DNA of 64,000 bases. It comes from Acetivibrio alkalicellulosi. GTDB taxonomy: Bacteria; Bacillota; Clostridia; Acetivibrionales; Acetivibrionaceae. Below the pieces are notes generated by a model. That model was not told the DNA's origin. It was given only the letters and a program-made list of their open reading frames with translations, and did not search any database. The translations under genes and the position numbers were made by a program. Where the stretch lies: positions 696,555 through 760,554 of the forward strand of contig VLTH01000001.1 of the NCBI GenBank assembly GCA_008125075.1, given 5' to 3'. Position 1 is the stretch's first letter; each line of letters begins with the position of its first letter. This document shows, piece after piece, positions 36,601-51,600 of the stretch.

Positions 36601-39600
36601 GATAATGTAGAAGTAGCTGGATATAGACTCTTTCGTGATGGTAATCTCATTAGAATCTTAACTGAAACAGAGTTTACAGACGCAGGACTAATAATGGGTA
36701 GCACTTATACTTATACAGTACGTGCCTACGACCATGATGGAAATGTATCAGAAGAAAGTGAAAGTCTTGTTGTAACAACAGCTACTGATACTGAGCCACC
36801 AACAATTCCTGAGAATTTAAGATTAATAACAAAAACAAATTCATCAGTAACCATCACATGGGATGAATCAAGTGACAATATAAAAGTTGAAGGTTATGAA
36901 ATATTACTAGATGGCAAAACATCGGCAAGAACGACTGATAATACATATACAATAGATCGTTTAATCCAAAATAATACTTATACATTTACTGTAAAAGCAT
37001 TTGATGAAGCAGGAAACTATTCAGAAGAAAGCCAGCCTTTAGTAGTAGCTCTTATTATGCCAACTCCTCCGCAAAATTCAACAGGAGAGGCGAAAGAGGT
37101 AGAAATTGTTCTTTCTTGGGAGGAAATTTCTTATGATGAGTTTAGTCATTACAAAGTGATTAGACAGGTTAATGGTGAAGACCCAGAAGTGATTTTTGAT
37201 AACATAACAACTACAAGTATAAGTGATATTTCAGTTACACCTAATACAGAATACACATATTACATAGTTGCTGTAGACACATATGGAAACATGAGTGATT
37301 ATTCAGAGCCAATTATAATAATTCCTCTAAATGATGAAACCAATCCACAAATAGTAAGTATTAAGGGGTCTAAATTAGCACAAATATATAGAATAAATAC
37401 TGCTGTCACTGATAACATAGGAGTTGTAGAAATAGAATTCTACTATAGAAAAAATGAAGATCCATGGACTAATTTTGAAACTGTTTCTCTGACACCTCAA
37501 AGGGAAAATATAGTTTATACTTCATATGACTGGGATACAAAAGATATCGAAGACGGAACATATGAAATAAAAGCTATTGCCATTGACGGAGCTGGAAATG
37601 AAAGCGAAGAGAAAATAATATCTGTTATTGTTAAAAATACACCTCCACGGGCACCAGAAGAGTTAGTTGTAGTTATAGATCAGCTTAGAGTAGACGTTTC
37701 TTGGTCAATTGTTGAAGATCCATACTTTAATTTATACAGGATATATAGAAGCACTAACGGACATGATTTTCAATTGCTACGAAGTACTATTCTTAGAACT
37801 TATACTGACAGAAATGTTAGTGAAGATGGAAGCTACGTATACAAAGTTACAGCAGTGGATAGATTTGGACTAGAAGGAGAAGGAATATTTAGTGAAAATA
37901 TTGGTGCTTTACCAGACACAACACCACCAGTTATAAATGGAATTTCTCCTCAAGATAATAGTAACATTAATAAAGTTACACGTATTAGTGTATTTGCTAT
38001 AGACAATGTGAACCTAAAAGATACGGAGTTTTTATATTCTATAAGTGGAGAAGATGATACATGGGAAAGTATTGAAGTAACCCAAACTGGCACAATTCAG
38101 TGGAATACACAAAACTTAGAGGATGGTACATATTACATTAAAGCAATAGTAAGGGATACTTCATTAAATGAAAGTGAATTGATTGTTTCATATAATATAG
38201 ACAACACTCCTCCACAGGTTCCTGAGTTGTCAGGAAGCTCTATAGAGCTTGGTGTACTTTTAAACTTTGAAGGTTATACAGCTCCTAATGATTTTAAACA
38301 ATTCAACATATACAAAAGTACAAATGGTGGAGAAGAAGGAACATTTTTAATTATTGGAAACACTAAGCAATATCAATATAAAGATATGGGTGCAGATAAA
38401 GATATAGAAAACTATTATAGAGTAACTGCTGTTGACATTCTTGGAAATGAGAGCGAACCTTCTAATATAGTTGCTGTTATTCCTGGCAAGGATATAACAC
38501 CACCTGATATAAAAAGGTTAATTCCAGAAAATAATTCTTATATTAGAGATGTCTTTGAGATAAGGGCATATGCGCAGGATAATGTAGCAGTAACAATGTA
38601 TTCATTTGATATAAAAAGCATAGATGGAGAGTGGATTCCATTAGTTCAAATTGGAGATGCTGGTTTAAATGAAGTATACTTTAATTTTGATACTAAAGAA
38701 GAAGGAAACGATGGGCAAAGACTATTTCTAGATGGTAAGTATGAGATAAAAGTAACTGCCTTTGACCAAGAGGGAAATTATTCTGAAAAAATAAATACCT
38801 ATATAATAGCAAATAATCCACTTTCACCTCCAGAACATTTATATGTAAAAGCTGGTGAATGGCAGTTTACAGTTAGCTGGTCACCTGTAATGAGATGGGA
38901 TTTTAGTCATTATAGCCTTTATAGAAAAGAAGGTAGAGATGGGCAGTGGGAAAAGATTTTAAATAAGACCACTTCTAATGTATATATTGACAATATGAAA
39001 GATCCTCAAAAAGAATACTTTTATAGAGTGTCAGCAGTAAATGATTTGGGAATAGAAAGTGAAAAAACTCATGACTATTCTGAGGATCCTGAGGTTAATG
39101 AAAATATTGATATTAGATCACTTCATCAAAATTCTAATCCTTTAATTATAAGAACTACACCTACAGCTCTTTCAAGAACAAACAATAAACTTGATTTGTC
39201 GGCAATGGTAAGTGACTCTGTAGGCGTAAATATATTATATGAATATGCGTATCTAGGAGAATCCATCTCAAGCGATCTAACAGGTAATGAAACATGGCAC
39301 TTAATTTGGGAAGATACTTCACCAACGAAAGGTGAAAACATTGACCTTGAAACATTTTTAGACAACATTCCAGAAGGCATACAAATGCCAAATATAGGAT
39401 TTGGAGAAGATTACTATATTTCAGAATACTATTGGGATGTAGCACATCTTCCAGAAGGTGTTTATGCAGTTAGAACAGTTGCAATAAATAGAGGAAACAA
39501 TGAAACATCACTTGTGAGAAAATATATAATAGATAGAGAAGCACCAGACTCACCTTCAGAGCCTATAGCAGTTGACACTAAAACAGGAGGAGAAATTCAA

Positions 39601-42600
39601 CTTTCATGGCAAAGAAGTGTTGCAGGTGATGTTGATTATTATATTATTTATAGATCAACTGCAAATGGTGGACCATTTGAGCCTATAGCACAGAGCAAAG
39701 CTCTTATATACAGAGATCTAGATGTTGAAGATGGAACAACATATTATTATGTTATAGCTGCACTTGATTTAGCAGGTAATGAAAGTTCTAAAACAACTCA
39801 GGTTTATGCTATCCCATCTTCTTTAAGTGATCTTTTAGTAAAAGAAATAAATACAAAGCCTGGACTTCCTACATATGAGGTTGAAGGTGAAATAACTGCT
39901 TTAATAGAAAACACTGGTTTCGCAAGAGGAAGGGGAACGGTAGGGTTTTTCTATGAAAAAGATGATACTTGGCATTTTATTGGAAGCAAAGATGTAGAAG
40001 TTAGAAGTATGGAAAGTAGGGAAGTATCAATAGAATGGACACCACAAGGGACACTTGATAATAATGTTACTTTAAAGGCTGTAGTAACTACACTTCCTTG
40101 CAGTGAAGATATTGATGAGAGCAATAATGAAAGACAGAGAGAATTTAGACTTAATTCTCCTCCAGTTGCAAATATAATTTCTAGTAGCATTGTAAATTCA
40201 GGAGACATTATTGCATTTGACGGAAGAAATTCACTAGATCCAGATGGCAGAATTGTAGCATATGCATGGGATTTAGGAGATGGAAATACAAAGAATGGCT
40301 CATATATAACCCATATGTATCAGATTCCGGGAGAATATTATATTAGTCTTACTGTAACAGACAACAGTGGAGTAAGTGTTACCAAATTTACTACAGTAAC
40401 TGTAAATGACAATAGACCTGATTTGATTATAAGTGATATTACATGGAGTCCTGAAAATCCTAATGAAGGAGATGTTATAAATATTACGGCGCAAATTGCC
40501 AACATAGGAAATGGACCAAACAGCCAAGGGTTTTTAACAGGCTTTTATGTAGACAATAAATACATGGGTTATATCAGAGTAGACGAAACAATTAATCCAG
40601 GAAATAGCACTGAAGTTACTTTTACATGGTTAGCAGACCATGGAGAGCATATTGTAAAGGTAGTGGCAAATGATATATTAGATAATCTTAAAGAAATTGA
40701 CAAAGACAACAACTGGAAAAGTGTTGTTCTTACAACTAAGCAGGTAAATTTCCCTGATGTAAAGGTAGATGATATAAGATGGACATCAGGAGACAATATA
40801 AACTTAGATAGTGAGAGTCCTTTTGGATATATTGCTACTATATCTAATATAGGATCAAAGAGAGCAGAGCGATTTTTTGTATCCCTATATATAAATGATA
40901 ATTGGGTGGCAAGACAGCATGTAAATTTACTTGATGTGGGAGAAAGCCGTGAAGTAATGTTTGTTGTAAGACCAACTCCTGGTATAAATGAAATTACCGT
41001 TAAGGCTGACGACCCAACGCCTGTTTTATTAGAACTAGATAAAGATAACAATATAAAAACAGTTACTACACCAGATTTTAATGTTGAATATCCAGAGCTA
41101 ATTTTATCACCAATAACATGGCTTCCATCTGAGAGAGTTTTAACAGAAGGGACATCTCTTACTTTTGAGACAAAAGTTAAAAATAACAGCTCAATTGATA
41201 TAAGAAAGAAATTTAATGTGGACTTTATAGTAAATGGAGAAACTATACGTACAATTGTTGTTGACGGTCTTAATGCAGGAGAGGAAAAAGAACTTTGGAC
41301 ACGTTGGTTGGCACAGCCCGGAAGTCATAAAGTCAGTATTATTGCAGATAATGATGGAGTTGTAACTGACGGTCAAGAGGTAAAAGTAGAGGCAGATGTA
41401 CCAAATATTCATTTGATTTATCCTGATTTAAATATATCTGATGTTACCTGGTCACCACTTTCTATAAAATATGCTCAGCCAGTTACATTTATAGCAAGGG
41501 TGAGCAATCAAAGTGTAACATCAATATTTGATAACTTTAATGTGGCTTTATATGTAGATGGAAAGCAAGTGGCAGGAAAAACTGTAAATGGCCTTAGAGG
41601 ACACAGTACAGCTATTGTAGACCTTACATGGAGAAATCCTGATAAAATTGGAGAAGTTGATGTAAAAATTGTAGTTGACAATTTGAGCCAATTAAACCAA
41701 CAGCCAATATCAGAAGGTGTAACTCGTGTATGGGAAGAGAGCTTTAATATATTAGACTCTTTAGCTGCAGACTTTTATCCTGCTGAGACAGAAAGCATTG
41801 TGGATGCCCATGTATTTTCAACAAAGGATAATTATGTTAGAGTAGGTGCAAGTGTAAAAAAAGGTAGCGAACCTTCAAAACTATTAGGGCCTGATGATGC
41901 TATAAGTGCATTTTATACTTTAAATAGAGGTGGAGAAGTAATTAGCAGCGGACAAATAGGTTATAATTATGTAAATAAAACCTTTGAAGGACAAATTCCA
42001 ATTGTCACAGTTCCTTCAGGAGACTATATGCTTACTTTAGAAGCTGGTGACGGAGTAGAAAATGTAGTATCAAGAAGTCATATTAAGATTGTTTTAGAGA
42101 CAATAGCCACAATTGAGACAGATAAAAAGTATTATCAGCATGGAGAAAAAGTCCAAATATCAGGGTATTTTACATTTAGAGATGGAACACCTGTAGCAAA
42201 TGAAAAAGTTGTGCTCAATTTATGCTTAAATCCAGCCCTTGAAGAACCACAACTTGTATATGAAAATGGACAATGGATATTAAAGCGATGGCATGCAGAA
42301 ACAATAAGATTTATAAATACTGATGAAAATGGATATTTTCAATTTGAATACGTACCTACTACTCTAGGTGCAGGTAAGTGGGATGTATATGCCTATGCAT
42401 ATGAATTAGGAGTTGGAGCGGCAACTAAAACTGATTTTACAGTATGGGGTATGAAAACATCACCCTCAGAATTATCTATGGTAGCATCTAAAAACTCAAA
42501 CTTTTCAAGATTTATAGAAGTGCATAATATGGCAAAAGCGGTAGAAAACTTGTCAGGAGTTAGCGCAGTACTTGTTAATCTTACTCCTAATAGTGGTGTA

Positions 42601-45600
42601 AGAGCTGTTATGGACACATCAACACTATCACCTGTAATTGGTCCAGAAGGTAAAAGTGGTGTTATGATAAACTTTAATGCACCTTTAAATTGTGAAGATG
42701 TTGCACAGTATCAGGTGGTGTTTAGTAGTAGTGAAGGTGCAGTTGCAACTTCAAACATTAAGCTTCACTTAAGACCTGCAATTCCACATCCTGTAACTGA
42801 CCCTAAAGGGTTTATGGCTGGAGTAAATACTGGTGGAAGCATTACAAGAAAAGTAACAGTTACAAATAAGGGTCTTGGAAATATGGAAAATATACATCTA
42901 GTGTCTCCTCAAAGCCTGCCATGGGTAAGAGCTATAAACCTAGACAGTAACTTTTTAGCCCCAGGAGATTCAACTAGCTTTGATATTGTAATAAAGCCTT
43001 TAGATACTACACCTCTTGGACAGTATCAGGATGTAGTAAAAGTAACTGATGGAAAGTATGAAGCTACTATTACTTTTGGAGTTGAAGTTTCAACTAAAAA
43101 CACAGGTGGTCTTTCTTTCCTAATAAAAGACGATGGTGGAGAATTTGTAGAAAACGCAGAAGTAACTATAGTTGGGAAAGAGCCATATATACAGGTTATA
43201 AGAGGGCAGGAAGTTACATATTATCAAAACTTTTATGGTAGAACCGATTCTAACGGAATAGTTACCTTTGAAGAAAAACCAATTGGAGAATACAGTTATA
43301 CTGTAAGGGCAAAGGGAAGAAACAAGGTAGATGGAACTACCTATGTAATGCCAATGAATGAGGCTCTTTTACAGGAAGTAATAATGGAAACACAGCCTGT
43401 TCAAATTGAGTGGACTGTAGTTCCTACTACCATAGAAGATAAATATGATATCCAATTGGAATTGATTTTTGGAGCTAACGTTCCACAGCCGTACTTTGGA
43501 TTTGTACCTCCATGGGTTACTGTACCAAAACAGATAGATGAACCTGTTATAGTAGAAGCAACAGTTATAAATGCAGGACTAGTTGCATTAACAGATGTAA
43601 CAGCGCAGATTAGAAGAGAGAACTCTTCTGACACTGGGATAAGTATAGTAGGAGGAGGTTACTTAGGTGAGATTCCTGCACATGGAAGTGCAAGAATAAG
43701 TATTATGGTGCAACCTGGATACTATAATCTTCGTCGAGGAGATGGTGGTAAACCATTAAATTATATATTATTGCAGGGTAAGTATGTAAGTTTTGACCAA
43801 GATACAGGACTTCCTGAATATCCACCAAAGGGAATTATGGCGGAACTTCCTCTTTATAATCCAAGTAGTCAAAAAGTAACAATAAATATAGATACTCCTG
43901 AAGGAAAAGGAACGAGGGAAGCATTTTTACCAGAAGACGATTTTGCTGAGGTGGATTACTTTTATCCATTAGATGGAGAAGGAGATGGAAGAAGAAAAGA
44001 TGATGGTACTGACTATCAGATAGTAACTCTAAAGCTTGATCAAAGTGCAACTTTAGAAAGACAGGCATTTGATGCAACACTAAAAGTAGCAAATGGATTT
44101 ATAGACAGTAGCCTTGATAATTTAGAGGTAAGAGTTGTCTTAACAGATACTGATGGAAATGATGTAACAGTTAAAAACTTTATAATTCCTACAGGGCTAA
44201 ATGGAATATCATCTCTTGATGGCTCTGATTCTCTACCTTCGGGCAACGATATGAGTGCTACATGGCAGCTAATACCTGGTGAAGGATTAGGCGGAGAGTT
44301 TTTAGAAGGAAAGGTGTATTTAGCAAAGGCAATTGTGTCTTACTATGTAAATGGCAGATATATAGAAACACAGACTCAACCTGAGGAAATAACCATATAT
44401 CCTCAGCCAAAAATAAAGCTAAACTATTATGTGCCAAAGGACATTATATCAGGAGAGCCTTTTAGGTTAGGAGTAGTTGCAGAAAACACAGGATATGGTA
44501 TTGCAAAAAATCTTGTAATAGATTCAGGACAGTTAAACATTACAACAAATCAAGCAGGGCTTCAAACTAATTTTGTAATTCGTGAGACATCTTTTGGATC
44601 TAATACTGGAAATAGCTTTAGGCTAAACTTAGGAGATATTGATCCACAGTCTAAAGTAAGTGGTTACTGGCTTGTAGAATGGGTAATGTACCAAGAAGGT
44701 GAAGGAGCTGAGCCTTTTGAAGGTGAATTTAGAGAGTTTAATGCTACCCTTACTCATCAGGATTATAAAGGAGTTACCTTAAATCCATTAATAGTTGGAG
44801 TTACTACAGAAATAATAGGAAAAGATAATATTTACATAGAAGGTGAAGGAGTATTAAGCCTTGTTGATGTTGATAATTCAGGATTTCCAAATTATTTAAT
44901 CAATCTTTCAACAGGATTAAAACTACCAATTCATGTACCACAAAGCTTAAGTGTAGAAAAAAATCCTGATGTAGAGGATGCTACAATGATATTTAATGTT
45001 CCTGCAAAAGAAGGGGATCCTGACCAATTAGGAATGCCTCGTTATCAGGTGCTTATGTTAAGAGATCCGCTAGAAAACACTCCAATAAGGTCTGTTACAA
45101 GAGATATAATTGGAGGAGAAACTCAAAATGTTACACTTTCTAAAAATAATACATGGAAAAATAACAACCACATTTATATAGTGGATGAGACTCCAATATT
45201 TGCAGAAAAACCAGAGGGCTATAGTTTAAACCAAAACAGATATTATTACCCTGCAAGTTATGAAGTTGATTTTAGCTCAGGTGCAGTAATAAATGGGATT
45301 GACTATGCAAGAAAATACTATGTTTTAGATAAAGACTATAATCCTATAACGAAATATGCTTATTATGATATTGGTGTACATCCTAATGAAGAAGAGATGA
45401 CAAGAGTAAGAGCCCTTATATACAATGAAGGAACAACCAGTGAAAGTGGCAAAGTAGAGTTTTTTGCAACAAGGCTAAATAGTAGAAATGAAGAAGAAGA
45501 GGAAATAAAAATTGGAGAGGCTAACTATAGTAACCTAAAGCCATTTCATTCAGTTTATGTATATATTGACTGGACACCGCAACAAGGTGGAAACTACATT

Positions 45601-48600
45601 TTAAGATCATCTATTTTTGGAAATGATGCATTAGATGCAACACATAAAGAAAATGCAAAAATAAACTTTAGACCTTATGCTGACGCTGGAGTTGACTTTT
45701 CAGTAAATGTTTTAGAGCCAGCAAGGTTTGATGGATCACGCTCTTATGATAGGGATGGTTATATACAAAGCTTTATATGGGAGTTTGGAGATGGAGAATC
45801 AGCCGCAGGAGTTGCGCCGGTATATACCTATAGAGATTCTGGTACGTATAAGGTAAAACTTACAGTTATTGATAACAATTATATGGAAAGCACCTCAGAA
45901 ATGATGATTACTGTAAATGAAACAAGACCTGATCTTAGAGTTACAGACATTAGATTAAGTAATGATAACCCAGATGAAGGTGAAAAAATACAGGTATATG
46001 CGACTATTTATAATGGAGGCTATTCTAAAACAAATAGTCCTTTCATTGTAAGTCTTTATGATAACAATATGTTTAAAGACTTTGTAAGGATATCAGAAAG
46101 TATCAATCCAGGTGAGTCAAAAGAAGTAACCTTTAATTGGCTAAATACTGGTGGAGTTCGAATGCTTACAGTAATTGCTAACGACATGGGAAGACCAGTA
46201 GAGGAGGCAGATCATGATAACAATCATAGAAGCCGTCCAGTTTATACTGATAATTACTTCCTTCCAAACTTAAAGGTTACAGAGTTTACTTGGGAAGGCC
46301 CTGACGAGGGAGTACTTGACTGGAATGAAGAAATCACATTGCGTGCTGTTGTACAAAACGATGGAATGGCAAATGCAGATAAATTTAATGTGGCATTTAT
46401 GGTAAATGACAGACTAATTGAAACTAAGTTAGTTGAATCACTTCCATATGCAAACGGAATTAACACAGCTATAGTTACTGCCACATGGAAAGCAGACAGA
46501 GAAGGTATACACAAATTTAAAGTGGTTGCAGACGGACCTATTTCGCATATTGTAGAAGCTGATAAGAGTGACAATGAAAAAGAAATAGTATCACCTTTTA
46601 TAAGACTAAGATATGCTGATCTGATAGTAGGAAGTGTTTCACTTCCAAATACAGAGGATATTTTGCCAGGGCAGCCATTAATGATAACTGTTAATATTAC
46701 AAATCAGGGGTATGCAAATGTTAATACACCATTTAATGTTTCTGTTTATGCTGATGACAAATATATCGGCTCAATAAACATAGAAGAGATAGAAAAAAAC
46801 AGCACTGTTAGTCGTTTGGTTGGATGGAAAAGACCTATTAATGGTGTAGAGACAATTAGGGTAATAGTAGACGAAAACTTTAATATCCGTGAGACAAACA
46901 AAGGAAACAACAATTTTGAGTATAAGTTAACTTCTCCTTTGACATTAAGACTTCCAGAACTTATTGTTGAAGAGATGGTGACAACTTCTCAAAATGAAAA
47001 TCCACAGTATAATGATGAGATGATTACTAGAGTAGTTTTAAGAAATATTGGAGAGACCCATATAAACAAACCATTTACAACAGCTTTATACGTAAATGAT
47101 ATACTAGCAGGAACATTTAGAACTTCAACAGTAATTACTCAAGGTTCAAGTGTATCAGGTGAAATTCAGTGGAAAGCAGAATATCTTCCAACTGAGCCAG
47201 GTTATGTGCTTACTGTTTATGGAGATGTCTATAGTGAACTACATTTAAATGATAGGAACAAGGCAAACAAAACAGAAAGCTTTAAAGTTAAAGACAAATT
47301 ACTAATTGAATTAGAGCCGTTTAAAGATATATATACTGTCAATGAGAATTTAGATTACAGGTTAAAAGTAGTTTCAACAGATGCACCTATTAGACCTTTA
47401 GGTACTGATGAAGGAGCACAGGCTTATATTAAAATTTATACGGGAACATTTGATGATGGAAACATAAATGGAGAAGAAGTTTTTTCATCCCTAATGAATT
47501 ATGACAGCATTTCAGGAGAATTTTATAAAACAATTGAGGAAAACTTTGAGGCAGGAAGTTATACAGTATATATGACTGTTTCAAAGGGTGAAGAGGAAGA
47601 AGGGGTTTATCATAGTCTGCAAATTGTTCCTGACTATTTAGTAACAGTATCAACGCAAAAACAAACCTATACTGTAGGGGAGAGAATAAAAGTAGACGGA
47701 AAAGTTACCACCGATGAACAAATGCTACCTATAGAAGATGCAATAGTAACAATAATTATAGTTGGAGAAGAAGAGTGGAGAAAAGATGTTGTAACTAATA
47801 GTGAAGGAAATTACAGTTACAATTTTGACCTTCCTGAAGGTTATGGAGGATCCTATTCATTAAGGGCGGAGGCTAAGGTAAATGGTGCAATAAAGTCATC
47901 TACTAGAGAAGTATTTTATGTAGAAGGTATGTATATGACGTCAGTGCCTGAGATAGAAATTACATCAGGATATGATAAAGAATTTAAAATGACATTGGTA
48001 AATGTGGGTACACTTCCTATAACATCAATAGATATAAACAATATATGGGATGAAAATACTGAGCATATCGATATCACAATAATAGATGCGGTACCAGATG
48101 CTTTAGAACCAGAAGAATCTTTGGACTTAAGGGTTAGAATTGAAGTGTTAGAGGAAGCAGAGTACAAAACAAATGGATTTAAGTTTGAAGCTCAATCTCA
48201 TGAAGGATACAGCTATACATTGCCAATAGAAATAAAAGTGTTGGAATCAATACCAGAATATGACATTATTTTTAGTGGCAATGAAGGGACAGTAAGGTCA
48301 GGTGAGATGATAACACATGTTATATCTGTTGCCAACACAGGAACTGGATCAATCAGAGATTTACAGGTAACATCTCCTGAAAAACTTCCATGGATAACAG
48401 TTACAACTTCAGGTACCGATTTGATTTTACCAATAAATAAGGGGTTGTCCATTAGAGATGAAAATGCAAGGGCAGTAATCTCGGTAAATATTGCACCTGA
48501 TAGTTATGTTAGAAACGGTGTATATGAAGATGTAATAACTATTGACTCAAATGCAGGTATTAAAGAAATACCTGTTAAGGTAAATGTAAGTGCACAAAAT

Positions 48601-51600
48601 ATAGGAACTATTGTTTTAGAGGTGGTAAACGAAAACTACGCACCTGTTGAGGACTCAACAGTAATGCTGATAGGACCTCATACATCAGATTGGGATCAGC
48701 CTTTAAACGAAGAGGTTTATATTGGTGAAATTATAGGAGATTCGTTATTCAAATTTGAAAACATTCCAGCAGGAACGTATACTTTAAAGGCTAGTGGAGA
48801 AGGGCATGAAAGTGTTGAAAAAAGCATAGATGTTAAGGCACTTATTAATCTTATACCTGAAAAAATAGTTATACAAAAGGAAAAGATAAGTTTAGGTTTT
48901 GATACTAGTGAGCTATTAAACTATATCAATGGAGGACTAAACAGTAGTGAGAGACCTGTTTTAAAGCCAAAGCTTAACACAGAAGATGGAGACTTAAAGC
49001 TTGTTCCAAGCTTCCCAGGCGATGAAATAATTGTAAAGAGTTTAGATGGAAATGTAATTACAAGTAGATTATTGACTCTCAAAAACTTTTATCAGTATGG
49101 GGATTTACAGGATGTAAGTGCAGAGATTATTTTTAATAGTTCAATTATGCCAGAAGATGCAATGTGGCTAAATTATGGAAGAGTGAGCAGTAAGTCAATC
49201 TTTTTAGGCAATTTTGCAGAAGGAGAATCAAAGAGAATAAGTTGGAGTTTTGATTTATCTCTTTTAGATGATGAAATAAGAGAAAATATTTTAGAAAGAT
49301 TATATTTTGCATTTGATGCAGATATTAAACTAACAGGCAAAACTCAAAACTCAGAGGGAGAAGAAGAGGCGGTTAGTCTTGATATTCCAATAAAGGTACA
49401 CTATTTAGATGAAGATTTTGAATTTGTTTTTGATGTAAGCTTAGAAGACTCTGTCAATGAAGGGGAAGCTGGTGAAATAAGAGAGTTTACTTATGATTTC
49501 ATTGGCAATAGATGCAAAATAGAGCTAGAGCATTTACCAGAGAGGATAGGAAGAGCTGGCGGATACTTTGGTTTTTCTCAAGATGTTGCAATGGTGGATG
49601 AAGCATTTGAAGCAAACTTTACCTTCTACAATCCATTTGAAGATAGACAAATCACTGATGTATATTTTGAATTACAGATAACAGATAAGGCGTTGGGATT
49701 AGATGGAACTTTTGAAAACGGTGCAAAAGATGCCACAAACTGGTTTGTTATAAGCTGTCATAACCGAAATGGAATAGTATCAGAAAGGACTGGTATAACG
49801 TTCCCTCATATAGAAGAAAGGGGAATAGAAAGACTTAAATATACAATTAAGAGCAAAGCAAACATGGGAGATATTAGTGGAGACTATTATGGATATGTTT
49901 TCTACAGATATACTTTAGATGGGGTAATTTTTGAAGGCTATTTAGATGGAAGGAAATTTACCATTGAGCCGCCTCCAAAACTTTATATAAGCTACAATCT
50001 TGAATTTGTTATGGAAAACCGTTATGAACTTGAAGCTGTTGTTACAAATGCAGGTGAAGGAAAAGCACATAATGTAACAATGGGGCTTCCTTTAATACCT
50101 GGTGTGTCAAATATTCAGGTAAGTGGAATAAAAAATTATAGAGGTCATTATCAAAGCCATAGTAGTTATCTTGAAATAGGTGAAGTTTTGCCTGGAGAAA
50201 CAAGGTCGGGAACTTTCGTATTAAATGGAACTGGTTTTGAAGATTGGGCCAATTTACCTGGACTTGCAGTTAGAAGTTCTCAGTTAAATGACAATATAGT
50301 TATAGCTCCAATGTCAATTCAGGAAGTTAGATTAAATGATTTTAATAATATTCTAGATGAAGTAAATATGCTAGAATGCAATATACAAAACCTCATGGAT
50401 AAAACAATTCACGATGTAGCTGTGGTAATAGTAGATATGGTAGAGTACTTTGAAGCAAATGATGAAGCAGAAAAGTTTTCACTTGCAATGGATGGTTTGT
50501 CTTCAATGATTTCTTTTGCAGGATTTCTTAAAAATGCTTTCGGATTCCTTGGGGTTAATGATGCAACAGCTAAACTAACTGTTAATTATCCAGGCGGATT
50601 TGTTCCAGCAAAATTAGCATTTACAGAAGATGAAATGAGGGATTTAGACCAGCTTAGCAAAGAACAAGTTAGAATTAAAAAAGAAGTAGAAGAGAAGAAT
50701 GAGAAGCTAAAAGAAAATAGTCTTTCAGATGAAGAAAGAAATAGAATTGAAAAAGAAATTGCAGAGCTAAAACATCAGTATGATTTAAATTATAACAGGA
50801 TAAAAGCCATTGCAGGAAGTGGTGATATACAGGAAATTGTCATGGGGAATTTGGGAATTAAAGATATAATGAGTGTTCTTAATCTTGCAAATGACATAGC
50901 TCAGTATAAAAGCAATCAAGAAGAAGCAAGAAAAATGCTAAATGATATATCAAAATTTGCTCATGATAAGTTAAAAGAAGGACATTCAAAATCGGATTTA
51001 CTTAACCTTGTAATTGAACAAATAGAGTCTAGACCTTTCAAAATTACAGATAGAGATAGAGTAAGCCATTTAATTACAAACTCTTCAAATCTAAATGAAG
51101 GTCAATTTGATAGTGCTTTTCATCAACTTCTTGAAATGGCAGAGGAAGTATCCTTAGAAGAATTAAAAGATAGAGTTAGAATTGAGCTCTTATCAACTAA
51201 GTCAATTTTAGGAACATATATAAATGACAGAAATAATGCACCTTCATACTACCCTGTAGATCCTATTTATACTTACTTAAAAGAGCTAAACAATAGTTTA
51301 GAAAGCATGTGGAAGTCAATAAACGGAGGTAAAATTAGTGGTGTTGGAAACTACAAAAATATATGGATATACCATCCTTATCATGGAGATATATTACCAC
51401 TTGAAGTTAATCTTAGCCAGTATAGAGAGCCCCTTCTAGAATCACTTAGAATTCAGTATAGGGCATATTCAAACCTATCTAACAGATGGGAATTAAATGA
51501 AACGAAGGCTCGGATGGTAATGATAGATGCGACAGCTTTTGGGATGAGCTTTATACCAAGTGCAAGTGCTGGATTGATGTCGACTTTAGTTCAAAATACT

